Shown: positions 1 to 7,053 of the stretch, piece after piece
How the letters are laid out: every line of letters begins with the position of its first letter
Numbering within the stretch: the stretch's first letter is position 1
Source: SHZL01 sp963708905
Lineage (GTDB): Bacteria > Pseudomonadota > Gammaproteobacteria > Xanthomonadales > SZUA-36
Reading direction: 5' to 3'
Assembly (NCBI GenBank): GCA_963708905.1
Contig: CAVPUV010000017.1
Location: forward strand, 1 to 64,000
Length of the DNA: 64,000 bases
Translations under genes and position numbers: made by a program
The notes under the pieces: generated by a model
Seen by the model: only the letters and a program-made list of their open reading frames with translations
The model's database searches: none
Told to the model about the DNA's origin: nothing

Positions 1-15
1 GTATGTGCCACTGGT

Positions 16-37
16 AAAGCGCGGTCATTTGCCGCTG
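16..37 (+). repeat. IS21 left inverted repeat
   Basis: These 22 bases match the reverse complement of 3326-3347 with a single mismatch (C/T at the tenth base). They mark the left terminal region of the insertion sequence. Confidence 0.8.
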
Positions 38-300
38 ACGTGTTTGGACCGCAGCCACTTAATTGTGATATCGACATAAACTCCGTTGCATCTGTTCGTC
101 TTCTGCGATGGCGCCACGCGGGATCGCGTGACTTTGAGCCGGGAAAAGGGTATGGATGGTCGTGCCGAGGAGACAGGCACAGCGCCAGCCCAGATGTGAC
201 CGTCAAAACTGACGCCATGCCCCAACCGTGCTTTCGCACAGCCAGTTCATGATCGCACCCGGACTGGTTAAATACCAGCCCCCATCGGCCCGTTGTGCCG

Positions 301-726
301 ATGAACCCCAGTGCCCGAATGTACCACTGCGCCCGTTGCCACGCCCAGGTGATTCTCTGTCGTCACTGCGACCGAGGTAACCTCTACTGTGCCGGTGGCT
401 GCGCCGCACACGCACGAACCCTATCGCAGCGCCGAGCCGCCTGCCGCTACCGTTCAACCCGCCGTGGTCGGTTCAGCAACGCCGAGCGCCAGCGTCGCTT
501 CCGGGCGCGCCAACGACAAAAAGTAACGCATCAGGGTTCCCCCTCGCTGGCCGACTTTGCTCTACTGTGTCGCACGCTGAACAGACAGCCCCTGCGCCGG
601 GAACGCACCCGCCAGCGCAGCGCAACAGCCCTGCATTGCCATGTCTGCCAGCGTGAATGCGACCCCTTCTTGCGAGGTGACTTCCTGCGGCCAGCGCAAC
701 GGGGCAAGCCCGGCCGATGGGGGTGA
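301..726 (+). CDS. Small cysteine-rich accessory protein of the IS21 element
   Basis: The roughly 141-residue product starts with closely spaced cysteine pairs (CARC, CRHC, YCAGGC) resembling a zinc-binding module. An arginine-rich stretch (RRGRFSNAERQRRFRARQRQ) follows, and a last CxxC pair (CHVC) lies near the C-terminus. This is plausible for a small nucleic-acid-binding protein. Similar unnamed ORFs are found just before istA in some gammaproteobacterial IS21 elements (recalled, not searched). It lies inside the inverted repeats and ends 30 bases before istA. ATG at 301 is preferred over GTG at 295; ATG at 319 is also possible. No good Shine-Dalgarno sequence precedes any of them. The function is unknown. 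Confidence 0.55.
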   Translation: MNPSARMYHCARCHAQVILCRHCDRGNLYCAGGCAAHARTLSQRRAACRYRSTRRGRFSNAERQRRFRARQRQKVTHQGSPSLADFALLCRTLNRQPLRRERTRQRSATALHCHVCQRECDPFLRGDFLRPAQRGKPGRWG

Positions 727-755
727 TGACCGCCACGGTCTGAAGGAGAAAACGA

Positions 756-2261
756 TTGAGTATTGATCCCGAACGCGACGCGAAGATTCTTCGTTACCAC
801 TTGGTGGAACACTGGGGCGTGCATACCGTCGCTGCGCAGTTGGGTATCCATCACTCCACCGTTGATCGGGTGCTGTCCCAAGCCGGCATGCCCAAAGCGG
901 AGCGTGCACGACGGGCCTCAATGATTGATCCCTATATCCCCTTCATACTGGAGACCCTGGCGCAATACCCCCGGCTCACTGCTGCTCGCCTGTATGCGAT
1001 GGCCGTGGAACGTGGCTTCAGCGGCGGACCCAGCCACTTCCGGGCGCAGGTAGCCCAACTACGACCGCGCAAAGCAAGCGAGGCCTATCTGCGGCTGAGA
1101 ACCTTGCCGGGAGAGCAGGCCCAGGTCGACTGGGGTCACTTTGGCTCCATTCAGATCGGCCGCGCCAAGCGACCGCTGATGGCCTTCGTGATGGTGCTGA
1201 GCTGGAGTCGTCAGATCTTCCTGCGCTTCTACCTCAATCAGCGCATGGAAAACTTCCTGCGCGGCCATAGGGCCGCCTTCGACGCCTGGGGTGCATTGCC
1301 TCGCGTGTTGCTCTATGACAACCTGAAATCGGCGGTGCTGGAACGGCGTGGGGATGCCATCCGCTTCCATCCCACCCTGCTGGCCCTGGCGGCGCACTAC
1401 CGCTTTGAGCCCCGCCCGGTTGCGGTGGCCCGGGGCAACGAGAAAGGCCGGGTCGAACGGGCGATTCGCTATATCCGCGACAGCTTCTTTGCCGGTCGCC
1501 AGTGGGCCGATATGGCCGACCTCAATACCCAGGCCGATGCCTGGTGTAGCGGTCACAGTGCCAACCGGCCCTGTCCGGAAGACCCGGGCATGACCGTGCG
1601 TGCGGCTTTTGCGCAGGAGCAACCACAACTGCTGGCCTTGCCGGACAACCCGTTTGAGACCGATGAGCGGGTTGCGGTCAGTATCGGTAAAACCCCGTAT
1701 GCGCGCTTCGACCTGAACGATTACTCTGTCCCCCATACCCAGGTGCGCCGCACGGTAACGGTGTTGGCCTCACTGACCGGGGTGCGGGTGCTCAATGGCA
1801 GCGAGGTCATTGCCGAGCACCCCAGAAGCTACGGCAAGGGTGAACAAATCGAGCATCCGGCACACCTCGCCGCGCTGGTGGATGCCAAGCGTGCAGCACG
1901 ACATCACCGGGGACAGGACCGACTGGCGCACGCCGCCCCGTCCAGCCACGATCTGCTGCAACAGGCCGCCGTTCGTGGCAACCCGTTGTCGCGGGTCACC
2001 GCACAGCTAGTGCAACTGCTGGATGACTACGGTGCCGCTGAGCTGGAGTGCGCCATCCAGGAGGCACTGGCGAGCGGCGTGCCACATCCGAATGCTGTGC
2101 GCCAGGTCATTGAGCGCCGCCGCGAACAGCGCGATCTGCCACCGCCCCTGACGCTGACACTGCCCGCCAACGACCGGGCACGCAACATTGTGGTGCGGCC
2201 AGCCTCGCTGGCGCGTTACGACCAACTGCACGACACCCCCGATGACAACAGCTCAGCCTGA
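756..2261 (+). CDS. istA: IS21-family transposase IstA
   Basis: IstA is the DDE recombinase that cuts and joins the IS ends, helped by IstB. The 501-residue protein has an N-terminal helix-turn-helix region (VAAQLGIHHSTVDRVLSQAG, about residues 26-45). A DDE core follows: the first Asp in QVDWGHFG (about 124), the second in LLYDNLKSAV (about 188), and the Glu in KGRVERAI (about 230). The start is TTG, placed by a GAAGGAG ribosome site at 742-748. Its end overlaps istB by 20 bases, the translational coupling usual in this family. It appears full length and intact. Confidence 0.95.
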   Translation: MSIDPERDAKILRYHLVEHWGVHTVAAQLGIHHSTVDRVLSQAGMPKAERARRASMIDPYIPFILETLAQYPRLTAARLYAMAVERGFSGGPSHFRAQVAQLRPRKASEAYLRLRTLPGEQAQVDWGHFGSIQIGRAKRPLMAFVMVLSWSRQIFLRFYLNQRMENFLRGHRAAFDAWGALPRVLLYDNLKSAVLERRGDAIRFHPTLLALAAHYRFEPRPVAVARGNEKGRVERAIRYIRDSFFAGRQWADMADLNTQADAWCSGHSANRPCPEDPGMTVRAAFAQEQPQLLALPDNPFETDERVAVSIGKTPYARFDLNDYSVPHTQVRRTVTVLASLTGVRVLNGSEVIAEHPRSYGKGEQIEHPAHLAALVDAKRAARHHRGQDRLAHAAPSSHDLLQQAAVRGNPLSRVTAQLVQLLDDYGAAELECAIQEALASGVPHPNAVRQVIERRREQRDLPPPLTLTLPANDRARNIVVRPASLARYDQLHDTPDDNSSA

Positions 2262-3045
2262 GCCGATCCTGCGCGATGCCCTCAAGCAACGGGTTGTCGC
2301 ACTCAAACTATACGGCCTGCTGACCCACTGGCAGAGCCTGGCAGCGTCCGACCTGGTGTGGGTGCAGCAACTGCTTGACTGGGAAGAAGTCGAGCGCAAA
2401 CGGCGCGGGCTGGAGCGGCGCCTCAGTGCCGCCCACATCGGCCGCTTCAAACCGCTCGCAGACTTCGACTGGGGCTGGCCGGCGCAGTGTGACCGGGCAG
2501 TGGTATCAGAGCTCATGACGCTGGGCTTTATCCAGCAGGCGGCCAACCTTATTCTGGTCGGACCTAACGGTATCGGCAAGTCAATGCTGGCACAGAACAT
2601 CGCCCATCATGCCGTGATGCAGGGGCACAGTGCATTGTTCGTCAACGCCGCCCAGATGCTGGGGGATCTGGCCGCGCAGGACGGTGACAACGCCCTGCGA
2701 CGCCGCTTGAAACACTATGCGCACCCGGACGTACTGGTCATTGACGAAGTCGGATACCTCTCTTATGGCAATCGGCACGCTGATCTGCTGTTTGACATCG
2801 TCAACCGCCGCTATGAACTCAAGTCGATCATCGTCACCACCAATCGCCCGTTTGCGGAATGGGGCGAAGTGTTTCCCAACGCTGCCTGTGTCGTTTCCAT
2901 CGTCGACCGACTGGTGCATCACGCTGAAATCATGGTGCTTGAGGGCGAGTCCTATCGCATGAAGGAAGCGAAAGAGCGGGCCGCTAGAAAACGAACTGGC
3001 GCCAAACTACGACGCGCAACTCCGACACCAAAAAGTCCCCTGTGA
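2242..3045 (+). CDS. istB: IS21-family helper ATPase IstB
   Basis: IstB is a DnaC/DnaA-like AAA+ ATPase that binds target DNA and stimulates IstA. The 267-residue product shows an N-terminal helical region, Walker A (GPNGIGKS, about residue 108) and Walker B (VLVIDEVGYL, about 165), followed by the IstB sensor segment IIVTTNRPFAEWGEVF. The ATG at 2242 lies inside the end of istA, and an upstream extension to 2188 is judged spurious. The length and motifs match the family, so the gene appears intact. Confidence 0.95.
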   Translation: MTTAQPEPILRDALKQRVVALKLYGLLTHWQSLAASDLVWVQQLLDWEEVERKRRGLERRLSAAHIGRFKPLADFDWGWPAQCDRAVVSELMTLGFIQQAANLILVGPNGIGKSMLAQNIAHHAVMQGHSALFVNAAQMLGDLAAQDGDNALRRRLKHYAHPDVLVIDEVGYLSYGNRHADLLFDIVNRRYELKSIIVTTNRPFAEWGEVFPNAACVVSIVDRLVHHAEIMVLEGESYRMKEAKERAARKRTGAKLRRATPTPKSPL

Positions 3046-3056
3046 GGGCACTATCC

Positions 3057-3260
3057 ATGACCATGAAAATCACCCGGCTCACCACCTACTGGAGCGCCGA
3101 TGAGGCCGACTCGGTTATCACCTTGCTGGATGAACTCAGCGACAAGCTGTGGGACACCTACGGCGATCAGATCATCGAACTGCGCCGCAACGCCAGAGCG
3201 AGCGTTGCATCCAATAGCGATCAGACAGAACTGCCGTTCGACGACGACATCGACTTCTGA
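3057..3260 (+). CDS. Small acidic ORF following istB
   Basis: This encodes 67 residues with the pattern TTYWSADEADSVITLLDELSDKLW near the start and an acidic tail (LPFDDDIDF). GAGGG at 3044-3048 gives correct spacing to ATG 3057. It is transcribed with istAB and lies inside the right inverted repeat, so it belongs to the IS. Comparable short ORFs occur after istB in related elements (recalled, not searched). No function can be assigned from the sequence. Confidence 0.55.
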   Translation: MTMKITRLTTYWSADEADSVITLLDELSDKLWDTYGDQIIELRRNARASVASNSDQTELPFDDDIDF

Positions 3261-3325
3261 GGAGCCGCAAAAAAAACAGTGCGGGTCATCAAGTGATCCA
3301 ACTCCGTAGCGGGTGCAAAATCAGG

Positions 3326-3347
3326 CAGCGGCAAATAACCGCGCTTT
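3326..3347 (-). repeat. IS21 right inverted repeat
   Basis: This is the reverse complement of 16-37 with one mismatch and defines the right terminal region of the IS21 element. Confidence 0.8.
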
Positions 3348-3363
3348 TACTCCGGCGTTAACA

Positions 3364-3486
3364 GCACAGGGATGTGCCAACATTTTCAATGGCTGTAAGC
3401 CATTGAAAATGAGAGCCAAACAAAAATCACACTTTTTGTTTGGCGTGCTCTGATAATTCAAGGATGAATTATTCAAAGCTTCCTTA
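3364..3486 (+). repeat. Type B hairpin-chain repeat, copy B1 (left end missing)
   Basis: Four consecutive hairpins are present. They are GCACA-GGGA-TGTGC (3364-3377), CATTTTCAATGGCT-GTA-AGCCATTGAAAATG (3381-3411), GCCAAACAAAAA-n6-TTTTTGTTTGGC (3415-3444) and ATAATTCA-AGGA-TGAATTAT (3453-3472). The order and sequence match copy B2 at 11543-11699. The left terminal segment present in B2 is absent here, and homology starts about 16 bases after the IS21 right inverted repeat. Confidence 0.8.
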
Positions 3487-3519
3487 GTTAAATTTCCACT
3501 GCGTTGCCGATTCGTTGGT

Positions 3520-3543
3520 TTGACATCCAGCAACGGGTATAAT
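3520..3543 (+). promoter_or_regulatory. Promoter-like boxes upstream of the cytochrome genes
   Basis: A perfect TTGACA (3520-3525) and a perfect TATAAT (3538-3543) lie close together, but the 12-base spacer is much shorter than the usual 17. The TATAAT may instead pair with TTGGTT at 3514-3519 with an 18-base spacer. The boxes lie between repeat B1 and the nested palindrome, pointing toward the cytochromes. Confidence 0.4.
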
Positions 3544-3584
3544 CGCCGCCTGTTGATTTCCGCTGGCGAGAGATTCATGCGTTT

Positions 3585-3747
3585 ATCCCGGAAAGTCCAT
3601 TAGGAGGCGCGATGATCGCGAAGAGATTTGGATGCACAAGGAATTTTCTGAGGGAGCGCAATACCGGGCTGTATTGCCGACTGAAGAAAATTCCTTGTGG
3701 ATTCAAAGATCGAGCGAGGGCGTGTCTGCTAATGGACTTTCCGGGAT
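3585..3747. repeat. Nested palindromic element (type D)
   Basis: The outer arms are a perfect 19-base inverted repeat, ATCCCGGAAAGTCCATTAG at 3585-3603 and its complement at 3729-3747. Nested inside are a perfect 15-base pair (CACAAGGAATTTTCT at 3635-3649 with 3685-3699) and a 7-base pair (GCAATAC 3658-3664 with GTATTGC 3671-3677). The right arm contains the ATG at 3732 used as the probable cytochrome start. The left part contains a strong AGGAGG (3602-3607) before an ATG at 3612 in the same frame. No transposase is encoded. Confidence 0.75.
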
Positions 3748-4058
3748 TATATTTCCTGACTCCCCTGTTGCTTCTGACAACGGGTGTGTTGTTGGCGAAT
3801 GGCGATCCAGCAGCAGGTGAAGCCAAGTCTTATACCTGCACCGGTTGTCATGGCATACCCGGCTATAACAATGCCTATCCAAACTACAAGGTGCCCAAGG
3901 TTGGCGGCCAGAATTATGAGTACCTGATCTCGGCGCTGAAGTCGTACCGGGACGGACAAAGAAAGCACTCCACCATGCAATTGCAGGCCAGCAGCCTGTC
4001 GGACCAGGATATTATGGATGTTTCGGCTTATTTTGCCGGCCGCGGCAAGGATCAGTAA
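3732..4058 (+). CDS. Class I c-type cytochrome, periplasmic
   Basis: A predicted periplasmic electron carrier of 108 residues. A hydrophobic signal peptide (FLTPLLLLTTGVLLA, about residues 8-22) is followed by a single haem-binding motif CTGCH and a distal candidate axial Met in STMQLQASSLSDQDIMDV. The C-terminal helix DVSAYFAGRG is typical of cytochrome c-553/c5-like domains. The start at 3732 gives a normal signal peptide but lies inside the right arm of a nested palindrome. An in-frame ATG at 3612 has a better ribosome site (AGGAGG) and would add 40 residues of palindrome-derived sequence. A second cytochrome follows after 7 bases, so the pair is probably co-transcribed. The redox partner is unknown. 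Confidence 0.8.
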   Translation: MDFPGLYFLTPLLLLTTGVLLANGDPAAGEAKSYTCTGCHGIPGYNNAYPNYKVPKVGGQNYEYLISALKSYRDGQRKHSTMQLQASSLSDQDIMDVSAYFAGRGKDQ

Positions 4059-4065
4059 CAACGAC

Positions 4066-4407
4066 ATGTATACGTCAAACATGAAGATTTTGTTGCTCTT
4101 TATCGTGCCACTGATGGCCCTGCCCGCAACAGTATCTGCCAGGGGAAATGCCACAGTGGGGGCAGAAAAAGCGGCGACCTGTGCGGCGTGCCATGGCAAA
4201 GATGGTCACAGCGTGGATCCGAACTACCCGGACCTGGCTGGCCAGCACCAAAGTTACCTGATCAAGGCACTAAGCGATTATCGTGCTGGCAGGAGAACCA
4301 ATGCGATCATGACCGGCTTTGCAGCACAACTCAGCAATCAGGAAATAGAGGATCTGGCGGCCTGGTTCTCCAGCCAGCACGGCCTGCAGGATCTGTCCGT
4401 CCAGTAA
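4066..4407 (+). CDS. Class I c-type cytochrome, periplasmic
   Basis: This second small cytochrome of the pair has 113 residues. A signal peptide (MKILLLFIVPLMALPATVSA) is followed by GAEKAATCAACHGKDG with the CAACH haem site. A Met (AIMTGFAAQLSNQEIEDLAAWF) is positioned like the sixth ligand of cytochrome c4/c5 domains. It resembles its neighbour in layout (haem site, YxxAL..YRxGxR motif, C-terminal helix), so the two probably arose by duplication and may act as a dihaem pair. ATG 4066 is used. ATG 4081, which opens the signal peptide directly, is equally possible, and neither has a good ribosome site. Confidence 0.8.
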   Translation: MYTSNMKILLLFIVPLMALPATVSARGNATVGAEKAATCAACHGKDGHSVDPNYPDLAGQHQSYLIKALSDYRAGRRTNAIMTGFAAQLSNQEIEDLAAWFSSQHGLQDLSVQ

Positions 4408-4444
4408 TAATATTCAACATCCTCTCTGGACGCCCCGCATCCGG

Positions 4445-5053
4445 TCAAACCGCCGAACGGCCCGTTGTACCGGGCGTATAGTAGGGATTTCTGCCCTTAC
4501 GGTGATCCGTCGCATCAATTACCGCGGTAATTTCCGGGATATTCCGTGTCAGCGTTTTTTCAATGCCCTGTTTGAGCGTGACATCCGCCATGCCGCATCC
4601 GTGGCAACCCCCGCCGAATTGCAAAACTACTTCCATTTTCCGGGTAATCTCAACCAAAGAAACCCGCCCGCCATGTGACGCCAGTGACGGGTTTATTTCC
4701 GATTCCAACAGCCATTCTATGCGCCGTTCTATGGGTGCATCTCCAGGCGGCTCGGAGCCCTTGATACCCGGCGCACGAATGGTCAACTGCCCGCCTGTCG
4801 CGTTCTCTTCGAAATCGATCTGTGCCTGCTCCAACCAGTCTTCGCTGGTCAAGGCAACGTAGAGATTGAATGCCGGATAGGAGATGACCCGGTCATCAAC
4901 CTGGTGCTGCCCTTGTGGGCAGAACTGGAGATCACAACTGGCGTTGGGGGTTCCTGGCTGATTCACCGAAATACGCAATCCCAAGCCACTTTCGTCCTGT
5001 TGGGCGATCAGTCGCTGGAAATAATTCTGCGCAGTGGAAGTAATCTCGATCAT
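4445..5053 (-). CDS. nfuA: Fe-S cluster carrier protein NfuA
   Basis: NfuA accepts a [4Fe-4S] cluster and passes it to client proteins in the cytoplasm. The 202-residue product has a degenerate A-type (HesB-like) domain at residues 1 to about 100. A C-terminal Nfu domain follows, with the cluster-binding CxxC in FGGGCHGCGMADVTLKQGIE (Cys150 and Cys153). Length and architecture match the gammaproteobacterial family. It is the last gene of a minus-strand run, 51 bases after the esterase gene. Confidence 0.93.
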   Translation of the reverse strand: MIEITSTAQNYFQRLIAQQDESGLGLRISVNQPGTPNASCDLQFCPQGQHQVDDRVISYPAFNLYVALTSEDWLEQAQIDFEENATGGQLTIRAPGIKGSEPPGDAPIERRIEWLLESEINPSLASHGGRVSLVEITRKMEVVLQFGGGCHGCGMADVTLKQGIEKTLTRNIPEITAVIDATDHRKGRNPYYTPGTTGRSAV

Positions 5054-5104
5054 GGGCCATCCTGTATTTGATGCTGCATAAAAGATGCTGCATAGAATAC
5101 GCGT

Positions 5105-6151
5105 TTATCTGGATGTGCCGACAGCTTTTTTCAAGACCTTGGCGAGGTAAGGCAAAGAGTGATCCAAGCGCCAAGCGATGGCTGAATGACTACCATCAAA
5201 TTCCTGGTAGTGAAAATCGATCTTTAATTGTCGCAGCTTGTCAGTCAATGCACGGCTTCCGAACTGTATGTGATATTGGTCGTAACTTCCTACGTCAATG
5301 TACAGACCATGCAGTTTTTTCAATGCACCGGCTTTTTCGACAACCTGGTTGAGTGGGTCAAAAGCCAGCCAACATTGCCAACGCTCCGGGTCCAGCGTGC
5401 AGGTGCGCAGATCAAAAGGCAGCCGGATATGGCGGGGATTCTCCAGGTCCGGATCATAACTGGCAGCCATCGCCAGGATCATAAGCGTGGTGAAGTCCCG
5501 TGCAGAAGGTTTGTTCTTTTTCCAGAATGCCCGCACGAACGCCAGCGCATCGCCTGCATAGTCTGCCAGCACCGCGCAAGTTTCAGCGAACGCGGGGCGA
5601 TAGACCAGTTCGAAACCAACATCACCGGCATGACTGGCCGCTGCCCCCCAGGTGTCACTGAATTGCATGGCCAGATAAAGTGCACCAAAACCCCCGGATG
5701 ATTTACCGAACAGACCGCGTCCATGGCATTGATGGAGAACGTTGACGTGCGCGGAAACGAAGGGCACCAATTCTTTCACCAGGTAATCGGCATAGTGCCC
5801 TAACGCTGCGGAGTTAACATACTGATTACCGCCCAGTGAGGTATAACAATCCGGCAGCACCACCACCACTGCGGGCATCAGGCCCTGTCCGATGAGCCGA
5901 TCCAGGCGGTCGGGCAGATTTTCTCCTTGATTACGCCAATTGAGATGTCCAGGACCGGAATTGGTAAATGCCGCCAGATCCCACAGGGCGATGTAGGGAT
6001 CAGCGTTTTCGCTATAGCCCGGCGGCAAGTAAACATGTACCGCGCGGTCCGTGGGGTCGTTCCAAGGATTGTTTTGCAAGACCAGCGACCGGTGATCCAG
6101 GCGGATGACTGTGCCTTTGCGCCAGTCGCCGTGCTCCCGCAATAAAGTCAT
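5105..6151 (-). CDS. Putative esterase (esterase D/Fes-like alpha/beta hydrolase)
   Basis: A 348-residue cytoplasmic protein of the alpha/beta-hydrolase esterase family (esterase D/enterochelin-esterase-like). The motif VYLPPGYSE near residue 40 and a nucleophile elbow GKSSGG (candidate Ser151) are visible. The motif YDQYHIQFGSRAL and the downstream FDGSHSAIAWR, which supplies a likely catalytic His, agree with the fold. No signal peptide is seen. The start overlaps the galU stop by one base (TGATG), so the two are probably translationally coupled. The natural substrate is unknown; the context suggests envelope polysaccharide or a related ester. Confidence 0.75.
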   Translation of the reverse strand: MTLLREHGDWRKGTVIRLDHRSLVLQNNPWNDPTDRAVHVYLPPGYSENADPYIALWDLAAFTNSGPGHLNWRNQGENLPDRLDRLIGQGLMPAVVVVLPDCYTSLGGNQYVNSAALGHYADYLVKELVPFVSAHVNVLHQCHGRGLFGKSSGGFGALYLAMQFSDTWGAAASHAGDVGFELVYRPAFAETCAVLADYAGDALAFVRAFWKKNKPSARDFTTLMILAMAASYDPDLENPRHIRLPFDLRTCTLDPERWQCWLAFDPLNQVVEKAGALKKLHGLYIDVGSYDQYHIQFGSRALTDKLRQLKIDFHYQEFDGSHSAIAWRLDHSLPYLAKVLKKAVGTSR

Positions 6152-7038
6152 CAGCCGCGCCCGGCACGTTTCAGTGCAGCGCTGATATGGGCAAGGATGG
6201 GTTCACGCAAATCGTCCAGTTCCAGGGCATGATCTATGGTGGCGCGAACATATCCTTCCCGGCTGCCGCAATCGAAACGCACCCCTTCGAACGGTAATGC
6301 AAGTACGGTCTCGGACTGCAGCAATGCAGCAATCCCGTCAGTGAGCTGGATTTCACCCCCAACGCCTGCTTTGACGTTACGCAAACAGTCAAAGATCCGG
6401 GGTGACAGCACATACCGGCCGACCACGCCAAGGTTGGACGGTGCGTCTTTAAAATCCGGCTTTTCCACGATGGTATGGATCGCGCGCAAACCGTCGACAT
6501 TTTCCGTGACGCCCACGACTCCATAGCTGCGGGTCAGTTCGGGCGGTATTTCTTCAACGCCCAACACACTGGCACCGGTGCGGTTGTACAGGTCAATCAT
6601 TTGTGCGATGGCACCAGGGCCATGGCTCAGCACCAGATCATCGGCCAGGATGATGGCAAAAGGCTCATCGCCCACTACGGATTCGGCACACAGGATGGCA
6701 TGGCCCAGTCCCAGAGCTTCTGCCTGAGTCACATACACCAGGTTGACATGATCAGGCACAATTTCGCATACCCGCGAGAGCAGTTCGGTCTTTCCTGATT
6801 GCGCCAGGCGGGTCTGCAATTCAAATGCAGTGTCGAAGTGGTCGGAAATCGAATGCTTGTTGCGGCTGGTAATAAAGATCAGGGTGTCAATACCTGCTTT
6901 CAGCGCCTCCTCCACGGCATACTGGATCAGCGGTTTGTCCACCACCGGCAGCATTTCTTTCGGAATTGACTTGGTCGCCGGCAGGAAGCGGGTTCCAAGT
7001 CCGGCGACGGGGAAGACAGCTTTGCGGACTGGTTTCAC
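6151..7038 (-). CDS. galU: UTP-glucose-1-phosphate uridylyltransferase
   Basis: GalU makes UDP-glucose from UTP and glucose-1-phosphate for polysaccharide and LPS synthesis. The 295-residue protein opens with KAVFPVAGLGTRFLPATKSIPKEMLPVVDKPLIQYAVEEA (nucleotide-binding loop and the family signature with its Lys). It also has the ADDLVL and VEKP motifs expected of the family. Length is typical. It follows a WbpM-like dehydratase and precedes an esterase gene overlapping by one base, placing it in an envelope-sugar operon. Confidence 0.95.
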   Translation of the reverse strand: MKPVRKAVFPVAGLGTRFLPATKSIPKEMLPVVDKPLIQYAVEEALKAGIDTLIFITSRNKHSISDHFDTAFELQTRLAQSGKTELLSRVCEIVPDHVNLVYVTQAEALGLGHAILCAESVVGDEPFAIILADDLVLSHGPGAIAQMIDLYNRTGASVLGVEEIPPELTRSYGVVGVTENVDGLRAIHTIVEKPDFKDAPSNLGVVGRYVLSPRIFDCLRNVKAGVGGEIQLTDGIAALLQSETVLALPFEGVRFDCGSREGYVRATIDHALELDDLREPILAHISAALKRAGRG

Positions 7039-7053
7039 GGTACTGGTTTCCGG

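Larger units (their letters stand above)
13..3350 (+). mobile_element. IS21-family insertion sequence (approximate limits)
   Basis: The element holds, in order, a cysteine-rich small ORF, an IstA-type DDE transposase, an IstB-type ATPase overlapping it by 20 bases, and a small acidic ORF. Near the two ends a 22-base inverted repeat (16-37 against 3326-3347) matches at 21 of 22 positions. This fixes the element's extent to within a few bases, although the exact tips and any target duplication cannot be settled because the left end lies at the window edge. The right end abuts a truncated copy of the type B hairpin repeat, which suggests that the IS landed in that repeat. All four genes look intact, so the element may still be active. 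Confidence 0.85.

Noticed and set aside
1059..1736. 225-residue minus-strand ORF within istA
   Set aside because: Antisense to the DDE transposase; no start signal or family features.
5068..5096. GATGCTGCATA direct repeat upstream of nfuA as an operator
   Set aside because: Two short direct copies without symmetry or other support; could be chance.
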